Assembly: GCF_015355755.1 (NCBI RefSeq)
Contig: NZ_JACVEE010000003.1
Span: 682,001-746,000, forward strand
Direction: 5' to 3'
DNA: 64,000 nt
Source of the DNA: Nocardia sp. XZ_19_385
Lineage (GTDB): Bacteria; Actinomycetota; Actinomycetes; Mycobacteriales; Mycobacteriaceae
Within the stretch, counting starts at the first letter, position 1. The number at the start of each line of letters is the position of its first letter. The notes below the pieces were generated by a model that had not been told where the DNA came from, did not search any database, and saw nothing but the letters and a program-made list of their open reading frames with translations. This document shows, one piece after another, positions 26,925-36,900 of this stretch. Made by a program: the position numbers and the translations under genes.

Positions 26925-29675
26925 TCACCGAATATGTTGAGCGGGACCGCGTTCGGCGAACCGGCGGGCCAGCTCGGTCCGGGAGCGCACGCCCAGCTTG
27001 CGATACACCTGGGTGAGGTGCATCTCCACGGTCTTGGTGCTCAGGAACAGCGCCCCGGCGGTCTCCCGATTGGTCGCCCCGTTCGCCACGGTCAGCGCGA
27101 CCTGCAACTCCTGCGGGGTCAGCGGCTGCGCATCCGGGGCCGCGGTGGGCAGATTCTTCGCGCCCGTGGCCCGCAATTCGGCGAGCGCGCGAGCGGCCCA
27201 GAGCCGGGCGCCCATCGCCTCCAAGGCAATCCAGGCGGCGCGTAACCGGGTGCGGGCGGCGGCCGGTCGGCCGCGCCTGCGCAGCCATTCACCCCAGGAG
27301 AGCAGGGTTCTCGCCGAGTCGAATTCCAGTCCGGCGTCGGTGTAGCAGTCGACGGCGTAGCCGAAGAGTTTCGCGCCCTCGTCGATGTCTGCGCAGGACA
27401 GCGCATGGAGCCGGGCCAATCCTGCGGTCTGCCCGGGCAATTCGGCCGCGATCTCGGTGGCCAGCGTCCGGTCCAGCGCACCGGCCAGCGCCGGTGGCAG
27501 TTCGGCGATTCCCTTCAGATGTGCCTCGGCGATATCCACCGCGACCGGCGAGGTCAGCAGCACCGCCGAGGAGCACTGCTGGAAATCCCCCACGGCCATG
27601 GCGTGTTCGAGGGCCGCGTCCACGTTTCCCAGCGAGAACTCCAGGGTCGCAAGGGCTTCGGCGATATAGCGGCCCGGGGTGCTGCCCATGGCTGCGCCCA
27701 GCTCGCGGGCGGCAGCGGCAGCCTGGCGGCATTCGGTTTCGTCGCCCCGCAGCGCCCGCACGAAGGCCAGCACGGACGCACCGCGGTAGTGCCACAGCGG
27801 ATTTCCGGTTTCCAGTCCCAGCCGCGCCGCTTCCTCGGCGGCCGCGTACGCCGCGTCCAACTGCCCGGCCCGGGCTTCGGCCACCGCCGAGACATGCAGC
27901 GCGTACGGCAGCGTGCCCAGTTCCGTCTCGGCGCGCATGCGCTCCACGATCGGATCGAGAATCCCCTTGGCGGCCAGCGGAAGTCCGATCCGGACCAGTT
28001 CGTGCCCGGCGTGGATCGCATGCCGGCCGTGCAAGCCGGCTCCGCGCATCAGCTCCGGGGTGTCGACGGCGTCGGCGAGCAGCCGCGCACCGTGCTCGGG
28101 ATCACCGCAGGCGAGCGTACCGACCCCGGCCAGCAGCCGGGCCAGCCCGGTCAGGGCCGGGTGCTCGCAACCCCAGGTCTCGGTCTCCAGCGCCAGCTCG
28201 GCGGCGGCCGCGAAGTCGTCGCCGACGTAAGCGGCGAGCACAGCGTCGAGCTGATGCCGCATAGCCACCTCGACATCGACGGGCCGATAGTGCGCCGCCG
28301 ATTCGGCGAGCAGCCGGCGCGCCCTCGTCGTATGTCCGAGGAACAGTTCGATGCCACCGAGCACACACTTGGTTTCGGCGGTCTCATCGCCCTCTGCCCC
28401 AACGATTCCCGCGGGTGAGACCAGGTCCCGGGCCCGGGCGAACTCGCCGGCCAGCCAGGCCGCGCCGGCTGCCTGGAACCGGCAGCGGGCGTATCGGGCC
28501 CGATCCGCCGACAGCTCGGCGGCGCGTTCGTAGGTGTGCGAGGCGATGTGGAAGGCGCGCTTGTCGCGCATACCGTTGGCCATGCGCTCGAGTTCATCGG
28601 CGACGCGCTCGTCCCGGCCGAGGACCGATTCGGCCAGATGCCAGGCGCGGCGCTCGGGACAGGCCGAGTCGGCCAGCGCCGCCGCCAGCGCGCCGTGCGC
28701 GGCGCGGATCTGCGCCGAGGTGGCCTGTTCCACCACCGCCGACCGAATCAGCGGATGGGCGAACACCACTCGGCCCGCGTCGAAGGCGACCAGACCGTCG
28801 TGGTCCAGGCCGGCCGCGGCGCTGTCCGCCAGGCCGAGACCGGCCGCGGCCCGCTTGATGACATCAACGTCCGTATCGGTCAGCGCGGCGAGCAGCAGCG
28901 CGGTTCTCCCGCCGGGATCGAGTGCGGCCAGCCTGGGCGCGAACAGCGCGGTCGTGGCCCGGCCGACCGGCAGCGGATCCGGCAGCGGCGCAGTCCCGGC
29001 CAGCATTGCCGGATCGAGCAGCCGAGCGAGTTCGATCAGCGCCAGCGGATTTCCCGCCGTGCCCGCCACCAGCCGGCCGGCCACCTCGGGCGCGATCGAC
29101 TGCCCGCTGTGCGCGGCCACCAACTCCGCCGCGGCGGCCGCGTCCAGGCCGGACAGTTCGATGCTCTCCCACTGCGGGATCGGCACCTTGGTGCTCAGGA
29201 TGATCGCGATGCCCTCGCAGTCGAGCCGGCGGGCCGCGAACAGCACCGCCTCCGCCGAGGCCTCGTCCATCCAGTGAAAGTCGTCCAGCGCGAGCAGGAT
29301 CGGCTGTCGTTCGGCCACCATGGTCAGCAATCCCAGCGTGGCCGCCGCGATGACGAACCGGTCGCCGGTGACCGCCGGTCCCAGCGCGAGGGAACCCTTC
29401 AGCGCCGCCGCCTGCACCGGCGGCAGGTCGTCGATCTCCGATTCCCACGGCCGCAGCAGTGCCGACAGCCCGGCGAAGGACAATCCGCGCTCGGCCTCGG
29501 CGGCGCGAACCCGGCGGATACGCAGCCCGCCGCCCTGGCGGAGGGCGAAGTCGATCAGCGCCGTCTTGCCCACCCCGGGTTCCCCCGACACCACCACGAC
29601 ACCGCTGCGCCCCCGCCGCGCCCGCTCGAACAGGGCGAGCAAGCGCGTGGCCTCGGCCGCTCTTCCCAGCAACAT
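26925..29675 (-). CDS. LuxR family transcriptional regulator, LAL type (1)
   Basis: The 916-residue regulator has an N-terminal AAA ATPase with Walker A GEPGVGKTA near residue 30 and Walker B LLALDDFHW near 130, a long helical TPR-like middle, and a C-terminal LuxR HTH near 850-905 (LTPQELQVALTVANGATNRE, VEMHLTQVYRKLGV). It starts 36 bp after AOS2 on the same strand and is probably its operon partner. Its stop lies 5 bp from the stop of the convergent pfaD-like gene. LAL proteins commonly activate polyketide clusters, so it is a candidate activator of one or both PKS lines. Confidence 0.9.
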   Translation of the reverse strand: MLLGRAAEATRLLALFERARRGRSGVVVVSGEPGVGKTALIDFALRQGGGLRIRRVRAAEAERGLSFAGLSALLRPWESEIDDLPPVQAAALKGSLALGPAVTGDRFVIAAATLGLLTMVAERQPILLALDDFHWMDEASAEAVLFAARRLDCEGIAIILSTKVPIPQWESIELSGLDAAAAAELVAAHSGQSIAPEVAGRLVAGTAGNPLALIELARLLDPAMLAGTAPLPDPLPVGRATTALFAPRLAALDPGGRTALLLAALTDTDVDVIKRAAAGLGLADSAAAGLDHDGLVAFDAGRVVFAHPLIRSAVVEQATSAQIRAAHGALAAALADSACPERRAWHLAESVLGRDERVADELERMANGMRDKRAFHIASHTYERAAELSADRARYARCRFQAAGAAWLAGEFARARDLVSPAGIVGAEGDETAETKCVLGGIELFLGHTTRARRLLAESAAHYRPVDVEVAMRHQLDAVLAAYVGDDFAAAAELALETETWGCEHPALTGLARLLAGVGTLACGDPEHGARLLADAVDTPELMRGAGLHGRHAIHAGHELVRIGLPLAAKGILDPIVERMRAETELGTLPYALHVSAVAEARAGQLDAAYAAAEEAARLGLETGNPLWHYRGASVLAFVRALRGDETECRQAAAAARELGAAMGSTPGRYIAEALATLEFSLGNVDAALEHAMAVGDFQQCSSAVLLTSPVAVDIAEAHLKGIAELPPALAGALDRTLATEIAAELPGQTAGLARLHALSCADIDEGAKLFGYAVDCYTDAGLEFDSARTLLSWGEWLRRRGRPAAARTRLRAAWIALEAMGARLWAARALAELRATGAKNLPTAAPDAQPLTPQELQVALTVANGATNRETAGALFLSTKTVEMHLTQVYRKLGVRSRTELARRFAERGPAQHIR

Positions 29676-29711
29676 GTGTCCCCCAAGCGAATCCGGGCCG
29701 AGGCCGGCGGG

Positions 29712-30998
29712 CTACCGCTCGCCGGCGAGCACGGTCACCAGCTGGTCGATGTGCTCGGCCGTGTGCTCGGCCGACATGAACAACCGAATCCGGGCCGCGC
29801 CTTCGGCGACCGACGGATAGCCCAGGGGAGCGGCGTAGATACCCGCCGCGAGCAGGCGCCCCGACGTGGCCATGGCCCGTTCCTCCGCGCCGAGAATCAC
29901 GGGGATGATCGCGGTTCCGGCACTCAACCCGGTATCCCAGCCGCCGTCGTGCAACGCCGTTGACATCGTCGCGGCGTTGCCGTGCAACCTTGCCAGGCGT
30001 TGCGGCTCGGCCACCATCACGTCGAAGGCGGCGATCGCGGCCGCGATCTGGGCCGGTGTCGGCGCCGCCGAGAACAGCGAAACCCCTTGGGCGAGTGTCT
30101 TGATCGCCGCGATCAGCTCGGCGTCGCCGGCCAGGAATCCGCCGCAGCTCGCCAGGGATTTCGACAGCGTGCCCATCCACAGGTCCACCGCGTCCGCGGC
30201 CAGGCCGAAATGCTCACGCACCCCGAAGCCCTGGCCGCCGAGCACGCCGAACGAGTGCGCCTCGTCCACCATGATCAGGCAGTCGTGTTTGCGCGCGACC
30301 GCGATCAACTCCGGGAGCCGGGCCACGTCGCCGTCCATGCTGTAGGCGCCCTCGACCACGACCAGCACCCGCCCGAAACTGCCGCGGGAACGGATCAGCA
30401 GCCGATCGAGCGCCTCGGGGTCGTTGTGCGCGAAGGTGGCTCGGCGGCACCCGGCCCAGCGCGTCCCCGACACGATGCTGCTGTGCACCAGCGCGTCACA
30501 GGCCGCCAGATCGCCCGGCCCCAGCAGGAACGGGATCACACCGGCGTTGGTGAGGTACCCGCTCGCGGTGATCACCGCGTCGCCGGCTCCGTACGCGCCG
30601 GCGAGGCGGCGTTCCAGGTCGGCGTACAGCGGAATCTCACCCGCCACCGCACGACTGGCCGAGGCCGAGGTGCCGTAGCCGTCGATCGCCTGCTTCGCGG
30701 CGGAGGTGACCCGCGGATCCCCGGCCAGGCCGAGATAGTTGTATCCCGAGAAGTTCACCACCTCGCCGTCGAGCATGCCGGTCGTGGCACCGTTGACCCC
30801 GGTGTGCGGCAGGAAGAACGGGTTCGGCAGACCGCGATCGGAGAACGCGGCGGTCGCCCGGCCGCGCAGTTCGAGGGCCGCACGGATTTCCGGGTGGTCG
30901 TCCAATCCCCGGCCCCTCGGACGATGGACCGGCTCCAGCGCCGGCTTGGCGTGTCTGGACAGCAGATCCCGGGCCAGACTTTTCGCGTCGACAACCAT
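29712..30998 (-). CDS. alpha-oxoamine synthase 2 (PLP-dependent, serine palmitoyltransferase-like)
   Basis: The 428-residue PLP enzyme has FSGYNYLGLAGDPRV, GYGTSASASRAVAGEIPLY, VDEAHSFGVLGGQG and the PLP lysine in MGTLSKSLASCGGF. An N-terminal extension of about 60 residues precedes the core, and the GTSASASR loop is of the type found next to polyketide synthases and in fungal FUM8-like domains rather than in biotin synthesis. One base separates its ATG from the TGA of PKS2 (TGAAATG), with GGTGAG as ribosome site, so the two are translationally coupled. Decarboxylative release of the PKS2 chain with an amino acid is the likely reaction; which amino acid cannot be read. Confidence 0.85.
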   Translation of the reverse strand: MVVDAKSLARDLLSRHAKPALEPVHRPRGRGLDDHPEIRAALELRGRATAAFSDRGLPNPFFLPHTGVNGATTGMLDGEVVNFSGYNYLGLAGDPRVTSAAKQAIDGYGTSASASRAVAGEIPLYADLERRLAGAYGAGDAVITASGYLTNAGVIPFLLGPGDLAACDALVHSSIVSGTRWAGCRRATFAHNDPEALDRLLIRSRGSFGRVLVVVEGAYSMDGDVARLPELIAVARKHDCLIMVDEAHSFGVLGGQGFGVREHFGLAADAVDLWMGTLSKSLASCGGFLAGDAELIAAIKTLAQGVSLFSAAPTPAQIAAAIAAFDVMVAEPQRLARLHGNAATMSTALHDGGWDTGLSAGTAIIPVILGAEERAMATSGRLLAAGIYAAPLGYPSVAEGAARIRLFMSAEHTAEHIDQLVTVLAGER

Positions 30999-30999
30999 T

Positions 31000-33900
31000 T
31001 CAGCTCACCTTCCGTAGGTTCATCGTGTCGCTGGACAGCCCTGCGGCCATCCGGCGTGCGATCGTGGAAATTCCAGTGCCGCGGCTGAATTCGAGTGCCG
31101 AGGCCGGTACGCCGAGGGTGGTGACCACCCGGCTGGCCAGCTCCACCGACAGCAAGGAATCCAAGCCCAGATCGGGCAGCGGCACCGACATGTCGACCGC
31201 CTCCGCGGATATTCCCAGTACGGCGGCGAGCTGTTCGGCGAGCACGAAGCTCAGCACCGCACCGCGCTGTTCCACCGGCATCGCGAGCAATTCCGCACGC
31301 AGCGCATCGGTTCCGGAGACATCCTGGCCAGCCGCCGCCACTTGATCGGCGAAGCGGGTCGACGTCGCGGATGCCGGATTCGCCGCGGCCCAAGCACTCC
31401 AGTCGATATCGCCGACGAGGATGCCGCCCGTCCGCGCGTCCAGGCTCAAGCACGCACCGAGCAATTCGGCGGCGGTGTCCATATCGATCGGGCGCATCCC
31501 CATCAAGTCGAGATAGCGCTCGATCTCCTCGGTGGAGGCGGCCATACCGCCACCGGCCAGCGCACCCCAGTTCACCGACAGCGCCGCCTTGCCCTGCGAC
31601 TGCCGCAGCGCTGCGAGCGCGTCGAGAGCGGAATTGGCTGCGGCGTAACCGATTTGCGAAGCGGTTCCGACCAGCGCCGATACCGAGGAGTACAGCACGA
31701 ACGCGTCCACTGCCACTCCGGCGTCGTCCAGCGCGGTGTGCAGATTCCAGGCGCCGCGCACCTTCGGCTCCACCACCCGGCGCAACGACTCCACCGTGAC
31801 CGCACCGAGCAGGCGGTCGTCGAGGACGCCCGCGGTATGGAACACCCCGCGTAGCGGCGGCATGGTGTCGCGGATCGTGTGCACCAGCGTCCGCACCCGC
31901 TCCGGATCGGCCACATCCATCTGTGCGACAGTGACGTCGATACCGGCGGAGGCCCAGGCCCGCAATTGATCTCGGGCCTCGTCGGTGGTGGCGCCGCGGC
32001 GGGCGGCGAGCACCAGGTGGGTGGCGCCGCGGGTCACCAGCCACCGCGCGGTCGCCAGGCCGAAGGCGCCGCACCCACCCGTGATCAGATATGTCGCGCC
32101 GGGATGCACGGCGAACTCCGGCCGCCGCGGCCGGATCAGCGGGGCCGCACCGAGATCCACCACCACCCGGCCGGTGTGCCGGGAGCGGGCGACGCTCTCG
32201 AACGCCTGCGGCAGCCGCGACACCGGGTACATCGTCGTCGGCAACGCCTCGTACTCACCCTTGTCGAGCCGGGCCAGCACCTCGGCGGTCACCGCGCGGG
32301 TCAATTCCGGGCGGGCCTGGAACATCCGGTCCATATCCACCGCGATCAAGGACAGATTGCGGTCGAACGGGCGCAGATCGATCGCCCCGGAGCCGTAGAT
32401 GTCGGCCTTGCCGATCTCGACGATCCGGCCGAATTCCGCGGCCACCCGCAGGTTCTGCCGCAGCGTCTCACCGGGCGCCGAGGAGAACACGACATCGGCG
32501 CCGTGCCCGTCGGTGAGCCGCAAGACGTCATCGACGAAATTCAGCGATCGTGAGTTGACCACCTCGTGCGCGCCGGCCGCGAGCGCGACCGCCCGGCGCT
32601 CGTCGGTGCCCGCGCTGCCGATCACCCGGGCGCCCAGGGCTCGGGCCACTTGGATCGCGGCCAGCCCGGTGCCGCCCGCCGCGCCGTGCACGAGCACCGT
32701 GTCGCCGGCTCGCACACCCGCCGCCCGGTACAGGCCGTAATGCGCGGTGAACAGCGGCAGCAGCGAACCGGCGTGCTCGGGGCGGGCGCCGGGATACAGC
32801 GGGCTCACGACGCCGTGGTCGAGGGACACCGTGACGTACCGGCGGAACATGTCACGCGTGGAGACGAACACCTGGTCGCCGGGGGAGACCTCGGTGACTT
32901 CCGGTCCGACCCGGGTGACCTGCCCGAACCCCTCCATGCCCAGTCCGGTGCCGAAGTAGGTGCCGCGCAGGTCCTCCGCGGTGAGCACGCCGAGCACCTT
33001 CATCGCGTCCTTGTAGTTCAGGCCGAGGACGTCCATCCGCACCTCGACTTCGCGGTCCTGCGGATCTCGGCGCTCCGCGGCCCGCAACGCCAGGTCGGTG
33101 AGCAGCCCCGAGGCGGGGGCTTCGAGTTCGAACGACTCTTCCGGGCCCGGGCTGACGGTGCTTTCGGTGTAGGGCCGCAACCGGTCGGCCAGCGTCCGGC
33201 GTCCCCGCGGAACCAGGCGAACACCCTGTCGCAGCGCGACTTCGTCCGCGTCGGCGTTGTCCGGCGTACTGCCGCCACGCAGTTCGGCGACGACCTCCCG
33301 CGCGGAGTGGCCGGGTGCGACATCCAGCAGCCGCCAGTGCAGGCCGGGTTGCTCGTTGCGCAGCACGCGCCGGGCGCCGGCGAGCGCTGCCTGCGTGAGA
33401 TCGGGCTCGTGGCGATCGTCCGGTAGCCGCAGGGCACGTTCGGTCAGCACGACCGCGTGGACGGCGTCGGCCTGTGGTGAATCCGCGGCGAGTTCGTCCA
33501 GTGCGCTCTGCACTTCCTTCGCGGCCGCGACCAGGCCGGCCACGGCATCGATGGTGGCGGCCGCGGGTTCGACCGAACCGGCCTGCACCGGAGGCGGCAC
33601 CACGACGATGGTGACGCGTTCGATTCCGTTGGTGCTCAACGTATCCCGGATGGTCTGCGCGATCCCGCCGGCGGCGACCACCCGGGAACCGGGATACGCC
33701 TCGGCGATCGCCAGCGCCCGGGTGGGTTCACCGAGGGCGACCACGATCGCGGTCTCCCGCTCGGAAGGAACCACGGCCAGGTCTTCGGCGGGAGTCTCGC
33801 GAGGCTCCCACTCCCATTCGTAGAACAGCCGGTCGAGCCGGTCGATCGGCGCGACCGGCGGAGCGATCCGGGCGAACTCGACGCCGACGAATTCGACGTA

Positions 33901-36900
33901 CACGACACCGTCGGAATCGCAGAGCGCGACATCGGCGCGCAGTACCGAACCCGGCAAGCGTCGCGCCACCGCGAGCACCGATCGCCGGGGCAGCGGCGAA
34001 AACCACCGCACAGCATCGACTTTCGCGGGCACGACCGCACCGTCCGGGAGTTCGGCGAGCGCCGCGACCGACTGCAGTGCCGCATCCGTCACGGTGGGAT
34101 GGGCGAGATGACCGTCCACCGCACCGGTCGGCGGTTCGATCGTCGCGACCACTGTGTCCGCATCGACCCGGGCCTCGGCGATGCGCCGGAAGGCGGGACC
34201 ATAGGCCAGCCCGCGTTCGGCGAGCCGGGCGTAGAACTCCTCACCGGTGATCAATTGCCTGGCGTCCTCGGGGACGTCGCATTTGCGAGACTCCATGAGC
34301 CCGTCCACGATTCGGCCCGTGCAGTTGACCGTCCAGTCCGCCACCGTGGCACTGCGGGAACTCACCGTGAACCGGTTGGTGCTCGCGTCGATCGCCATGC
34401 GCAGACGCGGGATGTCGTGCTCGTCCACGACCAGCGGCTTGCGGAAGCGCACCGATTCGATCGTCAGGCTCCGATGGTCGGTGAGCACGTCCGCGGCCGA
34501 CAGCGCGGCGTCGAGATAGGCCGCGCCGGGCAGCAGGACGACACCGTCGACCACATGCTCGGGCAGCCACGGCAGCCTGCTGCCGGACAGCTCCGTCTCC
34601 CACTCCGGGGCCTGGGCGTCGAGCCGTTCGCCGAGGAGTGGACGACTGTCCGGGGTTCCGGTACGCAGTCGCTCGACCGCGGGGTCCTCGTTCCAGAGCC
34701 GGGTGCGCTGCCAGGGATAGGCCGGCAGGTCCAGATGGATCGCGGGCCCGGCGCCGCTACCCGGGGTCTCGGTGCCGTCCAGGCAACCCGCCGTGTAGAG
34801 CGCACCGACGACCCGGCACAGGCTGTCGGCGTCGTCCTGTTTGCGGTGCAGCGTGGGAATCGCGGTGCCGGATTCCCCCGCCTGCAACAGGATTTCGCGG
34901 ATATTGCCGCTGAGTACGGGGTGCGGGCCGACCTCGAGGAAGACTCGGTGACCGTCCTCGATCAGGACGCCGATCGTGGCGGCGAACCGCACGGGTTCGC
35001 GCACGTTGTCGCGCCAGTAGGCGGCGCCGAACCGGGTGCCGCCGGCCTGGGCCCCGGTCACCGTAGAGTAAAGCGCCGCAGTGGGTTCGGTGCTCCGCAC
35101 GCCGCTCAGCACCGTCTCCAGCTCGCCGAGGATCGGATCCATCAGGGCGCTGTGGTAGGGCACCTCGACGCGCAGCCGTTTGCCGAAAATGCCTGTCTCC
35201 TCCAGGCTTACGCGCAGCGCCTCCAGCGAGTCCACCGGTCCGGCGAGGGTGATCGCGGACGGGCTGTTGACCGCGGCCAGGCACAGGTCGGGCCGGTCCG
35301 CGAGCCAGTCCATCGCCTCGGCTTCGGTCAGGCCCACCGCGAGCATGCCGCCGGTACCCGCGGTCCGCGCCTGCAACCGGGAGCGGTGATAGCTCACCAG
35401 CAGCGCGTCCCGAAGACTCAGTGCGCCACTGACATACGCCGCGCTCACCTCACCCACGCTGTGCCCGACGATCGCCGCCGGGTGCACGCCCAGCTCTGCC
35501 AGTGCGGCGACGAGGCACACCTGGATCAGGAAGTTGGCCGGTTGCGCCACCTCGGTGTGCTCGACCCTCGAATGCTCCTCCTCGCACAGCAGTTCCTCGA
35601 CGATCGACCAGCCCGCGATGTCGTTGAACACCGCGTCGATCTCCATCGCGGTGCGGCCGAACACGCCGCCCGCGAGCAGCAGGTCGCGGCCCATGCGCCA
35701 CCATTGCGGCCCCATGCCGCTGAACACGAAAACCGGCTTGGTGCCGGGCGCGACCACGGGCTTACCCAGGGCGCCGGCGCCGGCCGCCACCGCGGCGAGC
35801 CGATCGGCGAGATCCTTGCCGTCGGTGTAAGTCACCGCGGTGCGCACCGGATGGTGTGCCCGGCGGGTCCAGGCGGCATCGCAGACCAGGCCGTCGTCGG
35901 CGCCGCCGGCCACCAAGGCGCCGAGCCGGCTCGCGACGGCTCGCACCGCCGCTTCGGTGGCGCCGGAAATCGGCAGTACCCGCGCCGGTTTGCGCCGCGG
36001 CGTCGCCGGATGGGCCTGCGGGGCCTCCTCCACGAGGACATGTGCGTTCGTTCCGCCGTAACCGAACCCGTTGACCGCCACCAGGGCTCGCGTGCCGTCC
36101 GCGGGGAACGGTTCGGTTTCGGTCGGCACTCGCAGATTCAGCTCGGTGAACGGAATGGCCGGATTCAGCGTGCGCAGCCACGCCTGCGGGGCGATGGTGC
36201 GATGGAAAACGGTCAGCGCCGCTTTCATGACACCGGCGACACCGGCGGCCGCCTCCATATGCCCGATGCCCGCCTTCAGCGAGCCGACCGGTAGCGCGGA
36301 CTTCCGTCCCGCGGCGGTGCCGAAAACCGCGCCCAGCGCGGACAATTCGATCGGATCGCCGACCGCGGTACCGGTGCCGTGCGCCTCGACGTAACCGATA
36401 TGCGCCGGGTCGATCCCCGCCGCGGCGCACACCCGCTCCGCCAGCTCCTGCTGGGCCTGCGGGTTGGGCACGGTGATCCCCGCGGTGCGACCGTCCTGGT
36501 TCGCTCCGCTGCCCCGGATCACCGCATAGATCCGGTCACCGTCGCGCAGGGCCGCTCCCGTGGGCTTGAGCACCAGCATCCCGGCGCCCTCACTGCGGCC
36601 GTATCCGTCCGCGCCGGCGTCGAAGGATTTGCAGCGACCGTCGGGAGCCAGGAAGCGGCCCTTGCACATGGACACGAACGTTTCCGGATGCAGCATCACG
36701 TTGACGCCGCCGGCCAGCGCCACCTCGCACTCGCCGCGGACCAGGGCCTGGGTCGCTTCGTGCACCGCGACCAGCGAGGAGGAGCACGCCGTGTCGATGG
36801 TCATGCTCGGGCCGTGCAGATCGAAGACGTAGGACAGCCGATTCGAGATCATCGTCAGCGAACCGCTGGTCGGGGTGTGGTTGTCGATGGCCACCCGGCC

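Noticed and set aside
34099..36294. 731-codon plus-strand frame across the minus-strand PKS
   Set aside because: It has no domain, is rich in Arg/His/Gly from third-position GC bias, and lies opposite continuous KS-AT-DH sequence that has clear catalytic motifs.
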